Shown piece by piece: positions 36,265-45,157 of a stretch of DNA of 64,000 nucleotides. The number at the start of each line of letters is the position of its first letter. The stretch's first letter is position 1. The stretch is from Paraburkholderia sp. BL25I1N1. GTDB lineage: Bacteria > Pseudomonadota > Gammaproteobacteria > Burkholderiales > Burkholderiaceae. The position numbers and the translations under genes are program-made. Below the pieces are notes generated by a model. That model was not told the DNA's origin. It made no database searches and saw only the letters and a program-made list of their open reading frames with translations. Where the stretch lies: assembly GCF_003002025.1 (NCBI RefSeq), contig NZ_PVZB01000012.1:124001-188000 (forward strand), given 5' to 3'.

Positions 36265-36966
36265 TATCCGACCGACCCGACCCAGCAGGTTTCGCACGAA
36301 ACCATCTACACGGCCATCTACGCGCAGCCGCGCGGCGAACTGCGCCACCAGCTCATTGCCTGCCTGCGCCATGGTCACAGCACGCGCATGCCGCGTACAC
36401 GCGGCACAGACCGACGCGGACAGATTCCCGACATGGTCAGTATTCATGTGCGGCCGCCCGAAATCGAGGACCGCCTGCTGCCCGGACACTGGGAAGGCGA
36501 CTTCATCAAGGGCGCGGGCAACCAGTCCTCGGTAGGCGTTCTGGTTGAACGGACCAGCCGCCTGGTGCTGCTCGCCAAGATGGAAGACGCCACCGCAGCT
36601 TCGGCGCTGGCGGGCTTCTCCGCCAAACTCAATTCGATAGTCGCGCCACTGCGGCAGAGCTTCACTTATGACCAGGGCAAAGAAATGTCGCGCCACAAAG
36701 AGCTCACTGCCGCAACCGGCGTGAACGTGTACTTCTGCGACCCGCACAGTCCCTGGCAACGCGGCACCTGCGAAAACACCAACGGGCTGCTGCGACAGTA
36801 TCTGCCTAAAGGCACCGACCTTTCGGTCTACAGTCAGGACGAACTCGACGCCATCGCCGACAGTCTGAATAGCCGGCCTCGTGCAACTCACAACTTCCAT
36901 TCACCATTCGAGGTCTTCGCCGCGACCCTCGCATCAGCAAGTCAACCTCAAAGCTCTAAACATTAA
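36265..36966 (+). CDS. IS30-family transposase, exon 2 (catalytic domain)
   Basis: The second exon encodes 233 residues beginning YPTDPTQQVSHETIYTAIYA and carrying the DDE catalytic core: Asp in PGHWEGDFIKG, Asp in FTYDQGKEM and Glu in WQRGTCENTNGLLRQYLPKG, the typical IS30 signature. It ends in a Ser-rich tail. Together with exon 1 the spliced protein has 340 residues, the usual length. An apparent in-frame start at 36070 lies inside the intron and is not a natural start; without splicing this part has no family start. Confidence 0.88.
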   Translation, partial: YPTDPTQQVSHETIYTAIYAQPRGELRHQLIACLRHGHSTRMPRTRGTDRRGQIPDMVSIHVRPPEIEDRLLPGHWEGDFIKGAGNQSSVGVLVERTSRLVLLAKMEDATAASALAGFSAKLNSIVAPLRQSFTYDQGKEMSRHKELTAATGVNVYFCDPHSPWQRGTCENTNGLLRQYLPKGTDLSVYSQDELDAIADSLNSRPRATHNFHSPFEVFAATLASASQPQSSKH

Positions 36967-37163
36967 TCCCACTGTTGCGCTTCACCCTTGAAACCGCCAG
37001 GGTATTGTGCTTCCATGACCACCGGCGTCGCTTTTGCTCGAACTTGCCGTCTTACTTCGTTAGCCACGTTCGGTGGGGACCTGGCTAACCCAAGGTGCGT
37101 CCTATAAATGCTCCTGATATCGCGCACTGTCCTCCCACGGCGCACTCCTGATCAAGCAGCCTT

Positions 37164-37440
37164 ATGAGATTGTCAGGCTTCGTGGTACGCAAGTTTAGAC
37201 CGGCGACTCTGGAGCGTGCGTTCCGGATGGACTATGCGCGTCGCTACGCGGGCCAACGCAGGCTGGCTAGCACCCTCTTCACGCTGGCGTGGATAGGGTT
37301 TTCTGTCCGTGATTATTGGTGGAGGACGGACCTGCTCGATCCGGGCAACATTCATCACCTCGGCTACGTGCGACTCGCAGGTGCCGTGGGTATGGCTGTG
37401 CCGGTATGGTTGATGTGGGGAGCGCGCGCCTCGACGAACG
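37164..37440 (+). pseudogene. 5' remnant of a membrane protein gene
   Basis: The first ~90 residues look like real protein: FRPATLERAFRMDYARRYAG, then two hydrophobic segments (LASTLFTLAWIGFSV and VRLAGAVGMAVPVWLMWGA). The pattern, a basic amphipathic start followed by transmembrane helices, recalls N-terminal sensor regions of membrane-bound signalling enzymes, but I cannot name it. After about 37440 the frame runs into sequence antisense to an SDR gene, so it is cut off there. The two remnants face each other. Confidence 0.5.
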
Positions 37441-37454
37441 CTCGGCCGCCAGCT

Positions 37455-37607
37455 GCCGATCTCCGCGACGGCTTTTTCGACTTCGGCCTGGCGGCGACCT
37501 GCAATGAAGACACAGGCACCCTCTTCAACGAACCTTCTGGCAGTCGCGAGGCCAATACCGCTGGTGCCGCCCGTGATGACAGCAATCCTGTTTTTCAATA
37601 GTGACAT
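37455..37607 (-). pseudogene. Truncated short-chain dehydrogenase (N-terminal 51 residues)
   Basis: Starts MSLLKNRIAVITGGTSGIGL with the SDR cofactor motif and continues ATARRFVEEGACVFIAGRRQ, EVEKAVAEIG, then breaks into unrelated sequence at about 37455. It resembles the SDR at 26379-27128 in this part. It lies 51 bases downstream of the intact SDR on the same strand, so it was once probably the next gene of that operon. Confidence 0.75.
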
Positions 37608-37658
37608 TAAGGTTTCCTTCGCGTTTGAGCGCAGAGCCCGGTGGCTCTTGTGATCCGC

Positions 37659-38621
37659 TTAAGACAAGTTGACGACAGGGAGGTTGACGCCAGCGACGTT
37701 GACGATGGCCTGCCACGCGGCTTCCTGAAAAGCGCCATCGTGCAGGTGTGGGTGGCGCTGCGCCTCAATTGGGCCTGAGAACTTCCCTTCAGCCGAGGCG
37801 AAGAATTGCCCTGAGACGTCGGTTCCGAACTTCGAGGCCTGGATATACCGGCCCGCGGCCGTCTCCGGCGTCTGATTCATGCCGGGAATGAGGTTCGCGA
37901 TTGGGATAAACAGATACTTCACGGCCAGGCTAGCTTGTCGCGAGACCTTAGTAGCGGTCGCCGCACCGGGCGAGACAGCGTACACGGCCATGCCGGAAGA
38001 TAGCCGACGCGCCAGCGCCGCAGCCCACCAGGCAACGATGAGCTTCGCGTCGGCATACGCATTGTTGGGCACATACTTCACGTTCGGCCCGTTGCGCAGC
38101 AGGGCTTCCATAGCAGCGGTCAGGTCGCCTCCGTGGTATTTGGCAGCGAGTGCGTCCACGTCGGTGTACTTGAACATGGGTACGCCCCCTCGGGCAGGTT
38201 CCGCGCTGGCAATAACAATCCGAGCGTTGGGGCTCAGCAGGTTGGCGCGGAGCAATCCGACAGTCAATTGATGATGGCCGATGAGCGGGGCCTGAGAAGC
38301 CTCAACGCCCGCCGCAGTGATTACCCGCTGCTTACCTGGGACCATCCCGGCATTGAGCAGCAGGAAATCAATCGACTGCCCTCGCTTGACAAGCGTGGCG
38401 AGGGCGGACTGAACACTGGCGGGCGTGTTCAGATCCAGCTCCAGCGGTGTGAAGATCTGTCTTTTGGTCTCCGCCGCAAGCTGTGCGGCCGTTTCCCGGG
38501 TTCGAGCCAGGCTGCGTCCGGTGATGATGATTTCACGCCAGCCCTCTCCGGCAAGAAGGCGGGCTGCAGCATGACCGAGCCCGGAGGTGGTGCCGGTTAC
38601 GAGAGCGATCGAATGTTCCAA
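37659..38621 (-). CDS. Short-chain dehydrogenase (extended, protochlorophyllide-reductase-like)
   Basis: A 320-residue SDR: VTGTTSGLGHAAARLLAGEG near residue 8, LLLNAGMVPG, then VIASAEPARGG with the catalytic Ser and NAYADAKLIVAWW with the YxxxK pair. Length and the long segment between Ser and Tyr fit the protochlorophyllide-reductase/retinol-dehydrogenase-like SDRs. It is divergent to the TetR gene at 38749, with 127 bases between, and is the likely target. Confidence 0.9.
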   Translation of the reverse strand: MEHSIALVTGTTSGLGHAAARLLAGEGWREIIITGRSLARTRETAAQLAAETKRQIFTPLELDLNTPASVQSALATLVKRGQSIDFLLLNAGMVPGKQRVITAAGVEASQAPLIGHHQLTVGLLRANLLSPNARIVIASAEPARGGVPMFKYTDVDALAAKYHGGDLTAAMEALLRNGPNVKYVPNNAYADAKLIVAWWAAALARRLSSGMAVYAVSPGAATATKVSRQASLAVKYLFIPIANLIPGMNQTPETAAGRYIQASKFGTDVSGQFFASAEGKFSGPIEAQRHPHLHDGAFQEAAWQAIVNVAGVNLPVVNLS

Positions 38622-38748
38622 GGGCGTCTCCGTGGTAAAGGGTTAAGGTCGAGTCGTTTGGTCCCGCGAGGCTGGGGCCAACTTGCCAATTTAGAACTAT
38701 TCGGTTATATATTGATGCAAGAACAGGTGTCAAGGAGTTTTAAACTAA

Positions 38749-39381
38749 ATGGTTCATAATCCACCCGCGCCGCGTGGACGGCCCCGCAGCTTCGATGAGA
38801 TAGACGCGCTGGAAAAGGCAACTCAGGTGTTCTGGTCGAAGGGCTATGATGGCGTCACGATCGACGACCTTGTCGCAGGGATGGGCGTGGGACGGCCGAG
38901 CCTGTATGCCGTCTTCGGCGACAAGCGGGCGATATTCCTGCGCGTCCTTAAGGCGTATGCAGAGCGGAAGGGCGCAAAAGCCGCGAAGGCGCTCCTCTCG
39001 CCACAGAGTCTTTGCGACTCGATCGCGGGCTTTTTGAGGTTCGCCGTCGAGAGTGCGACTGAGAAAGGGTCCGCCCGGGGTTGCCTTGTGATATGCGTCG
39101 CGCCGCTTGTGAACGACGCTGAGGTTCAACGGTTTCTGCAGAGCGCCGTTGCGGGTGGCACGGCGCTCGTGGAGCGCCGTTTCCGGGACGGGATCAGCGC
39201 GGGAGAAATCCCATCTGACTTTCCCGTAGTCGCGCGCGCAACGCAAGTCACGGATTTAGCGCGTGGGCTAACCATGCGTGCGCGCTTAGGCACGCCGCGC
39301 AAGACGCTCCTCAAAGATGCTGACGAAGCGGCCGATCTGGTGCTCTTGCCGCGGCGTGGAAACGCGGGGCCAGAAGGTTGA
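38749..39381 (+). CDS. TetR/AcrR-family transcriptional regulator
   Basis: A 210-residue regulator. The start GRPRSFDEIDALEKATQVFW leads into the helix-turn-helix TIDDLVAGMGVGRPSLYAVFGDK; the C-terminal part GCLVICVAPLVNDAEVQ fits the AcrR/YkvE-like group often paired with dehydrogenases. AAGGAG lies 11 bases before the ATG. Two short related motifs, GAACTATTCGGTTA at 38694 and AAACTAAATGGTTC overlapping the start codon, may be its binding sites (uncertain). Confidence 0.9.
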   Translation: MVHNPPAPRGRPRSFDEIDALEKATQVFWSKGYDGVTIDDLVAGMGVGRPSLYAVFGDKRAIFLRVLKAYAERKGAKAAKALLSPQSLCDSIAGFLRFAVESATEKGSARGCLVICVAPLVNDAEVQRFLQSAVAGGTALVERRFRDGISAGEIPSDFPVVARATQVTDLARGLTMRARLGTPRKTLLKDADEAADLVLLPRRGNAGPEG

Positions 39382-39634
39382 CGCCGACGTTAGGGGGGCG
39401 TCGCGGGGCAGTAGGCTTTGATAGTTGCCGCTTCGCGCGACCCTCAACCCCCCGATCAATCGTTTCCCGTTTCGGATAGGCGGGATCACCTTGATCTGGA
39501 AGTCGAAGCTCGTAAGCCAGTTAGCCCCAAGCGCGGCTCTCGGGTGGCGATTCGCGGCAGCATGAGTTGACCAAGCTCTCTCGAAATCGTTGCGCGCAAT
39601 CACGGCAACTGAAAACCCTGCGGCATCGCACGGC

Positions 39635-39880
39635 TTATCTGTGACAACTCCGCATCACCTCAAGATGCTGTAGGTCGTACTGCAGAACGACTGCCGCGTC
39701 GTACACCTCCATCTGCCGCACTACGGTCTTCTTCGGGCTGACCTCGAAGTACCAGTCGGAAGCTCCCTGCCAGGCAAATTCGTCACCTCGATCTTCGTCC
39801 AACGTCCGTTGTAGTGGCGCATGCTCGTGTCCGATGAGACTTCCAGGGTTCTGTGCAGGCGACTCCGAAGCGGCCCTTCA
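39635..39880 (-). pseudogene. Remnant of a hypothetical protein gene
   Basis: A minus-strand frame from about 39880 to a TAA at 39635-39637 reads like protein: LDEDRGDEFAWQGASDWYFE, then KTVVRQMEVYDAAVVLQYDL. It has no acceptable ATG or GTG start and is closed upstream by a TGA near 39880, so it is probably the C-terminal remainder of a lost gene. Family not recognised. The stretch 39382-39634 before it shows nothing. Confidence 0.4.
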
Positions 39881-39960
39881 CAACGGGCCGTTGTTGGCCG
39901 GGTTGAGGCAGTACCACCGGCAATTCGCCCGCCGGAAAGCGCAGCGTTACCGGTCAGGGG

Positions 39961-40251
39961 TCAAGGTGCCGACGCCGGCACCGCTTGCGGGGCCGCGTGC
40001 TTCGCCTTACGTTCAGCGCTTTGTATGTCAGCGGGATAGTTCGGATGTCCCTCGCCAGGCTGGTACCCCTGTTGCTCGAGCTGCTTCAGCTCGGCATTCT
40101 TTTTCGTGCGCGCGGCTTTCCTTTGCGCTTTCCTGATCTGCCCGGGTGTCGAGGCCGCCGTGTCCTGTGGTTGAGCGACGGTGAGCGCCGGGAGGCAGAG
40201 CACCGCGGCGCATACCGCTAGCGATGCGACGGATGTGGTGAAAGACGTCAT
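39961..40251 (-). CDS. Small secreted DUF4148 protein
   Basis: A 96-residue exported protein typical of Burkholderiaceae. The signal peptide MTSFTTSVASLAVCAAVLCL ends after VAQ; the mature part carries the DUF4148 motif ELKQLEQQGYQPGEGHPNYP followed by ADIQSAERK. The linker between is Lys/Arg-rich, longer than in most members. Function of the family is unknown. It is convergent neither with nor operonic to a clear partner. Confidence 0.82.
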   Translation of the reverse strand: MTSFTTSVASLAVCAAVLCLPALTVAQPQDTAASTPGQIRKAQRKAARTKKNAELKQLEQQGYQPGEGHPNYPADIQSAERKAKHAAPQAVPASAP

Positions 40252-40332
40252 GACTGGTTTCCTGTCGAGAGTGGTTTAACTTGAGAAATCGTGTCAGCCG
40301 ATGCAAGTGGCAAGCCCCTCTCATGACGGCCC

Positions 40333-41682
40333 TCAGGGCTTTCCGGTGTGCGCAGTACCGACGGCCACCGCGCTGCCGGAGACGGGGCTCAGGTTGTCCG
40401 ACAGTTCAGTCTCTACACCAGCCTGGTGGTACAGCGCATCCCGCATTTTCGCTGGATCGAATGCGTTTTCCCATTTGGCGATGACGACGGCGGCGACTGC
40501 GTTGCCAATGATGGATGTGACGGAGCGCGCCTCGCCCATGAAGCGGTCAATGCCAACGAGGAGGGCGATTGCACTGAGCGGCAGAACGTGGACGCTCGAC
40601 AGGGTCGCAGCCAGGGCGACGAAGCCCCCGCCTGGTACGCCGCTCATGCCCTTCGACGTAAAAAGTCCCATAGCAAGCACCACGAGTTCCTGACCAAGCG
40701 TCAGATGCGTGTTCGTAGCCTGAGCAATAAAGACGACGGACATGGTCAGATAGATGCAGACGCCATCGAGATTGAATGCATATCCCGTGGGAACAACCAG
40801 CCCGACCACTGGTTTACTGCAGCCCATTCGTTCAAGTTTTTCAAGGAGCCGGGGCAGCGCGGGCTCGGCACTCGAGGTCCCGAGGGTAATGAGGATTTCG
40901 GTCTTGAGGTATGCCAGAAAGCGGAAAACGTTGATCCCGCAAAGCCGGAGAACTGTGCCGAGCACAACGAGGACGAAAATCAGGCAGGTGACATAAAACG
41001 AAAGCATCAGGTTGCCCAGTGCAAGAAGGCTGCCAAGTCCATACTTGCCGACGGTGAACGCGATCGCGCCGAAAGCGCCGATCGGTGCGAATTTCATCAT
41101 GAAACCAACTACACCAAACAGCGTGTGCAGGAATTCATCGACGATAGTGACGAGCGTCGACGCGCGCTCGCCCGCATGCGCGAGCGCCAGGCCGAAAAGC
41201 ACGGCGATAAAGACAACAGGAAGGATTTCTCCGTGGACGAAGGCCCCCACAAAACTTTCCGGAATAATATGCATGAAGAAGTCTTTGACCGACTGATCTT
41301 CTGCGACCTTCGCATATCCCGCCACCGACGAAAGATTCAGGGTCTTCGGATCGACGTTCATGCCACCACCCGGGTTCATCAGGTGGGCAACCGCAAGCCC
41401 GATCGCAAGCGCTGCGGTCGTAACCACCTCGAAGTAAATGAGTGACTTGAGGCCAACGCGACCGACCGCTTTGATGTCGCCCATCTTCGCGATGCCCGTC
41501 ACGACCGTAGCAAAAACCACTGGCGCAACTATCATTTTGACGAGCTTGATGAAGGCGTCGCCGAGCGCCTTCATTTCCACGCCAAGCTTCGGCTCGATCG
41601 CGCCGAAGGCTATGCCGAGGGCTACCCCGATTAGCACTTGAACGTACAGCGGCTTCACCATTTTGCGAATCGGGTAACTCAC
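40333..41682 (-). CDS. dctA: Dicarboxylate/amino acid:cation symporter (DctA-type)
   Basis: A 449-residue DAACS-family importer. Seen: VLIGVALGIAFGAIEP, the Ser-rich loop in LKTEILITLGTSSAEPALPRL, the substrate and cation site VVPTGYAFNLDGVCIYL, and TSKGMSGVPGGGF. These are the DctA/GltP signature motifs for C4-dicarboxylate or glutamate/aspartate uptake. The GTG at 41682 is chosen: GAAGGAGAC lies directly upstream and VSYPIRK begins the family region. It follows the racemase-family gene by 75 bases on the same strand, so both are probably one operon under the GntR operator at 42441. Confidence 0.9.
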   Translation of the reverse strand: MSYPIRKMVKPLYVQVLIGVALGIAFGAIEPKLGVEMKALGDAFIKLVKMIVAPVVFATVVTGIAKMGDIKAVGRVGLKSLIYFEVVTTAALAIGLAVAHLMNPGGGMNVDPKTLNLSSVAGYAKVAEDQSVKDFFMHIIPESFVGAFVHGEILPVVFIAVLFGLALAHAGERASTLVTIVDEFLHTLFGVVGFMMKFAPIGAFGAIAFTVGKYGLGSLLALGNLMLSFYVTCLIFVLVVLGTVLRLCGINVFRFLAYLKTEILITLGTSSAEPALPRLLEKLERMGCSKPVVGLVVPTGYAFNLDGVCIYLTMSVVFIAQATNTHLTLGQELVVLAMGLFTSKGMSGVPGGGFVALAATLSSVHVLPLSAIALLVGIDRFMGEARSVTSIIGNAVAAVVIAKWENAFDPAKMRDALYHQAGVETELSDNLSPVSGSAVAVGTAHTGKP

Positions 41683-41757
41683 GACAGTCTCCTTCGGCGT
41701 CTGCTGCGCCAGCATGTGATACGGCGCATCGCGCCGGTGGACCATATGTCTATCTGT

Positions 41758-42420
41758 CTATCGGACGATGAGCGATTTCAACCGCTTGACCGCGCTATCG
41801 GGCGTGGTGAGGACTGTCCGGCCGGATGCGCCCTGTGCCGCCAAGGCAGCGCCTGTCATCGAAAACTGGGCGAAACAGATCACATCGCAATCGGAAAGGT
41901 TGCTGCACGCAGCCGCGACCAGTTCGTCGTGCGCGCGTGCGTCTCCCTCCTGCAAGGCCGCCAACGCATCTTTTACAAATACTGGATGCAGTTCTACCGG
42001 CCGGGCGGTCGATTTCGCCAATGCCGAAAATTCAGCCGCAATCGGTGCCAGCGCGGGCTGGAAGGTGGCCACGATGCAAATTCTGGTTCCAAGGTCCAGC
42101 GCTTCCGAGACCATTGCTTCGTTCGGTTTCAGTACCGGTACCGACTGGCCGATAGCTGCAGCCTCGATCGCCGGTCCGAACGCGGAGCATGTGAAAAGCA
42201 CGCCTTGCGCACCAGTGTCAACCGCATAGCGCGTCAAGGCGTCGATGCGCGCAGCCATGGACGTAACGTCACCGTCAACAGCGTTGAGGTCCGCTGTCAG
42301 CGAGTCCTCGAGGAGGCTATAGACCTTTGCGTCAGGCCACAAACGTCGGAAACTCTCCGTGATCGGCGCAATGGCAAGCGGCGTTGCGTGGATCAACGAG
42401 ATTCGGGGCGAGCTGGACAT
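41758..42420 (-). CDS. Aspartate/glutamate racemase-family protein
   Basis: A 220-residue protein of the Asp/Glu racemase superfamily. The first catalytic cysteine is in GVLFTCSAFGPAIEA; the second region reads DVICFAQFSMTGAA, with Cys close to the expected position. The superfamily includes amino-acid racemases, maleate isomerase and arylmalonate decarboxylase, so the reaction is open; in this locus an isomerase of a hydroxy acid is conceivable. First gene of the leftward operon with dctA, divergent to the GntR gene. Confidence 0.85.
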   Translation of the reverse strand: MSSSPRISLIHATPLAIAPITESFRRLWPDAKVYSLLEDSLTADLNAVDGDVTSMAARIDALTRYAVDTGAQGVLFTCSAFGPAIEAAAIGQSVPVLKPNEAMVSEALDLGTRICIVATFQPALAPIAAEFSALAKSTARPVELHPVFVKDALAALQEGDARAHDELVAAACSNLSDCDVICFAQFSMTGAALAAQGASGRTVLTTPDSAVKRLKSLIVR

Positions 42421-42440
42421 TGTCGATCACCAGTGATGGT

Positions 42441-42466
42441 TTGTATTTGATCGCAATATAGTACAT
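42441..42466. promoter_or_regulatory. TTGTA-N16-TACAT site, racemase/GntR divergent promoter
   Basis: TTGTA at 42441-42445 and TACAT at 42462-42466, sixteen bases apart. It has the same spacing as three other sites in the locus (43785, 43908, 49832) and is placed 20 bases before the racemase start. Confidence 0.7.
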
Positions 42467-42601
42467 TTACTCCGTGCGTGACCTCGGGGAAGACCCGAGG
42501 CTTTCATGTCGGAAAGAAAGTTCCGGTAGACTGATCTCATGAATCTCTTGCGCTGGGGCCGATTCTGTGGCATTTACCGGTGAACACTTAATTGTCCTTC
42601 T

Positions 42602-43540
42602 ATGAAAACTGAGACAAACGGCGCGCTTGCCGATCAGGTCGCGGCCAAAATCATCGATATTGCGAGGACCCGCTCCTTGCGAGCCGGGGAACATCTGCGC
42701 GAGGAGGCGCTAGCGAGCGAACTGGGGTTATCCAGGTCGCCCGTTCGACGAGGACTCGCGCTTCTCGTTCAGCACGGCATCGTCACCAAAGAGCCCAATC
42801 GCGGAATATTCCTTGCGATGGACGCGCATGGTATCGATATCGCCAGGCTGCCGTTCGGGGTCGATCCGCTCGAAGATTTCTATCTTCGGGTCGCCGACGA
42901 TTGCCTCACTGGCGAAATCCCCGAGGAATTCTACGAAGCCGGGCTGCTCAGGAAATACGACGTGCCACGCGGGCAGCTATTGAAGGTGCTATCGAGACTC
43001 GCCAACGAGGGCATGATCTCGCGCAAGCCGGGACAAGGGTGGCGAATCAATCCCTTCCTGCACGATACCGATGCGCACATTCAAAGCTACCGGTTCCGGA
43101 TGGCGATCGAGCCGGCTGCGCTGCTGGAGCCGACGTTTCGTATCGATCAGGCCGCTTTTGCGAAAGCACGTGCCGTGCAGCTTGACATGCTTAACGGTGA
43201 CATTTTCAAGCTGTCGCGGCCGATGCTGTTCAAGAATGGCTCCGAATTTCACGAAATGCTGGTCCGCTGCTCAGGTAACCGGTTTTTTATCGAAGCGATT
43301 GAACGACAGAATCAGCTCCGACGCTTTATGGAATACAAGGCCGCGACGGATCGTCAGCGGCTTGTCAGGCAGTGCAAGGAGCATCTCGAACTGCTTGATC
43401 TGATCGAGAGTGGCGGCCGCGAACATGCAGCGGCTTTTATGCGCAGGCATCTCGATGTGGTGAGCAAAATCAAGGCTAAGGCTGAAGCCAGAGAGGAGCA
43501 GGACGCTCTCCAGCGCACCATCCCTGAAGCTCATTTCTAA
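42602..43540 (+). CDS. GntR-family regulator with FCD effector domain
   Basis: A 312-residue regulator. A GntR winged helix is at residues about 8-75 (LADQVAAKIIDIARTRSLRAG, LGLSRSPVRRGLALLVQHGI). A second winged-helix-like segment follows (RGQLLKVLSRLANEGMISRK), and an FCD-type effector domain ends the protein (EFHEMLVRCSGNRFFIEAI, HLELLDLIESG). The double-helix arrangement makes it longer than usual FadR-type proteins. It sits at the hub of the catabolic locus and is the most likely ligand of the four TTGTA-N16-TACAW sites, probably as a repressor released by a sugar acid. Confidence 0.9.
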   Translation: MKTETNGALADQVAAKIIDIARTRSLRAGEHLREEALASELGLSRSPVRRGLALLVQHGIVTKEPNRGIFLAMDAHGIDIARLPFGVDPLEDFYLRVADDCLTGEIPEEFYEAGLLRKYDVPRGQLLKVLSRLANEGMISRKPGQGWRINPFLHDTDAHIQSYRFRMAIEPAALLEPTFRIDQAAFAKARAVQLDMLNGDIFKLSRPMLFKNGSEFHEMLVRCSGNRFFIEAIERQNQLRRFMEYKAATDRQRLVRQCKEHLELLDLIESGGREHAAAFMRRHLDVVSKIKAKAEAREEQDALQRTIPEAHF

Positions 43541-43784
43541 GCAGCATTTGCTGTTTGCGGAATTGAGCAATTGAGATAGAGCACGCGCGCCTTGGCCAGG
43601 CGCCTCTCGATTGCGGTACGGCCCTCCCGCGCCTCCCTGTCGAGCTTTCGGCCTTCGCAGAAAAGCCTTCCCTAACGCGCCTGCACGCGCCGGGCCTTTG
43701 TCCTCATCCTCCGCAATTTCCCTTTTCCCGTCGATCCGGGTCTCGGGTTAACGAGACTGCCATTCAGCTCACTCGTCGCTTACA

Positions 43785-43810
43785 TTGTATCCTGTCGTTA
43801 CAAGGTACAT
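43785..43810. promoter_or_regulatory. TTGTA-N16-TACAT site upstream of the porin operon (distal)
   Basis: TTGTA 43785-43789 and TACAT 43806-43810, the same 16-base spacing as at 42441. It lies 188 bases before the porin ATG. Confidence 0.65.
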
Positions 43811-43907
43811 AGTTAGGGCGCTGGGCCGGACATCCATAGGGCAAAGGCGATTTTTCGGGGAGCCCGGCACTTCGGAGGCGGTCGGAAAGATTTAGGCGCA
43901 TACATAA

Positions 43908-43933
43908 TTGTACTATCGGTCAACGACATACAA
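43908..43933. promoter_or_regulatory. TTGTA-N16-TACAA site upstream of the porin operon (proximal)
   Basis: TTGTA 43908-43912 and TACAA 43929-43933, a full dyad of five bases each side with 16 between. It lies 65 bases before the porin ATG, where a repressor could block transcription. Confidence 0.7.
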
Positions 43934-43997
43934 AACATGCGGCGATGCATCACCGCCGATATAAGCGTAGTTGGCTACAGGACAGAGGAGACAGGAG

Positions 43998-45098
43998 ATG
44001 CGGAAATTATTGATGACGGTGGGCGCCACCGCCAGTTGCGTTATGGCGACGGGCGTGTACGCGCAGAGCAGTGTCACGCTTTACGGGATTATTGACGTGG
44101 GGGTTATGCATGTGAGCAACGCCGGCGGCCATTCGCAGACCCTGGAGCAAAGCGGCATGTTCAACGGTAACCGTTTCGGTTTTCGTGGTGACGAGGACCT
44201 CGGTGGCAACTGGCACGCACTGTTCCAGCTGGAAGACGGCTTCAACGCCAATAACGGGACGTTCGGACAGGGCACGAATGCGTCCGGCACGACCTCCGCA
44301 GTTACGCGGCTGTTCGGTCGTATGGCATGGGTCGGGCTCAAGTCGCCATGGGCAACGGTAAGTCTCGGGCGCCAGTACGACTTCATGTATGACTTTGCGG
44401 CCATCGCTGTTTCGAATTACGTCGGTTCGTACATGCATCGGCCGGGCACCGGAAACACGATCCTTGGAAACAACGGCAGCACGACTGACTTTGACCGGAT
44501 CGGGGGCGCCCGTGTTGACAACTCCGCGAAGATCACCAGCACGCCGCTCGGCGGCTTTACGCTCGGCGCACTCTACGGTTTCGGTGGACAGGCGGGCGCA
44601 TTTTCCAACGGCAGCACGCAGAGTTTCGGCCTGAAGTACGCAAATGGTGGCTTGTTGGCGGACGCCGTGTGGACAAACCTCAAGGAAGCCAACTCCCTGA
44701 GCAGTTATCGCGTCTATGGCGCCGGTGCACGATATCAGTTCGGGCCTCTTCGCTTTTCCGGGCTCTATACGAACGCCGAATGGACGGCGACGGGCGATCG
44801 AGTCGACACGGTCGAGTTCGGAACGCAGTACCGTTTCACGCCGGCGTTCTCCGTCGCTGTCGCGTATTTCTATTCGAAGCCCAATAACGAAAAGAAGAAC
44901 GTGATCATGCAAGGTACGCGAAACCAGGTCGGCGTCATGGCCGACTACGCATTCTCCAAGGCGACGGATGTCTATGCGACGTTGGACTATCAGCGTGCGA
45001 AAAACGGGTACGCCGCACAGATTTACAACCTCTCTCCGACCGATGCGAAAACCAACCATCAAACGATGGTTGGTGTCGGCCTGCAACATTTCTTCTAA
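43998..45098 (+). CDS. Gram-negative trimeric porin
   Basis: A 366-residue outer-membrane porin. Signal peptide MRKLLMTVGATASCVMATG with cleavage after VYA; mature start QSSVTLYGIIDVGV, then RFGFRGDEDLGGNWHALFQL and RMAWVGLKSPWATVSLGRQY, the Burkholderiales porin motifs; it ends VGVGLQHFF with the terminal Phe needed for outer-membrane assembly. It would let the acid substrate enter the periplasm. The ATG at 43998 follows a good ribosome binding site. First gene of the run to GapN, under two operator-like sites. Confidence 0.93.
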   Translation: MRKLLMTVGATASCVMATGVYAQSSVTLYGIIDVGVMHVSNAGGHSQTLEQSGMFNGNRFGFRGDEDLGGNWHALFQLEDGFNANNGTFGQGTNASGTTSAVTRLFGRMAWVGLKSPWATVSLGRQYDFMYDFAAIAVSNYVGSYMHRPGTGNTILGNNGSTTDFDRIGGARVDNSAKITSTPLGGFTLGALYGFGGQAGAFSNGSTQSFGLKYANGGLLADAVWTNLKEANSLSSYRVYGAGARYQFGPLRFSGLYTNAEWTATGDRVDTVEFGTQYRFTPAFSVAVAYFYSKPNNEKKNVIMQGTRNQVGVMADYAFSKATDVYATLDYQRAKNGYAAQIYNLSPTDAKTNHQTMVGVGLQHFF

Positions 45099-45157
45099 TT
45101 GCCCGCGATAGACGGGCGACAGGACATATCGATGCAACGAAGCAGGCAACGAAAATT

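Larger units (their letters stand above)
35071..36991 (+). mobile_element. IS30-family insertion sequence carrying a group II intron
   Basis: The imperfect terminal repeats are TCAAATCTGAAGTGCAACACC at 35071-35091 and the complement of 36971-36991, reading TCAAGGGTGAAGCGCAACAGT. They enclose a transposase gene of IS30 type. Total length is 1921 bases, and removal of the 832-base intron leaves 1089, the normal size for IS30 elements. A target duplication could not be fixed by eye. It sits between an AAA ATPase remnant and truncated genes. Confidence 0.85.
43541..43997. other. Regulatory intergenic region before the porin operon
   Basis: No gene supported. Contains two operator-like sites (43785 and 43908), the second about 65-90 bases before the porin start. 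AGACAGGAGA directly before 43998 is the ribosome binding site. Confidence 0.6.

Noticed and set aside
36963..37145. Minus-strand 60-residue frame as a second transposase remnant
   Set aside because: It crosses the IS30 terminal repeat and shows only a vague resemblance to transposase sequence; not supportable.
40348..41445. 365-residue plus-strand open frame
   Set aside because: Antisense to the DctA transporter; very polar and without motifs.
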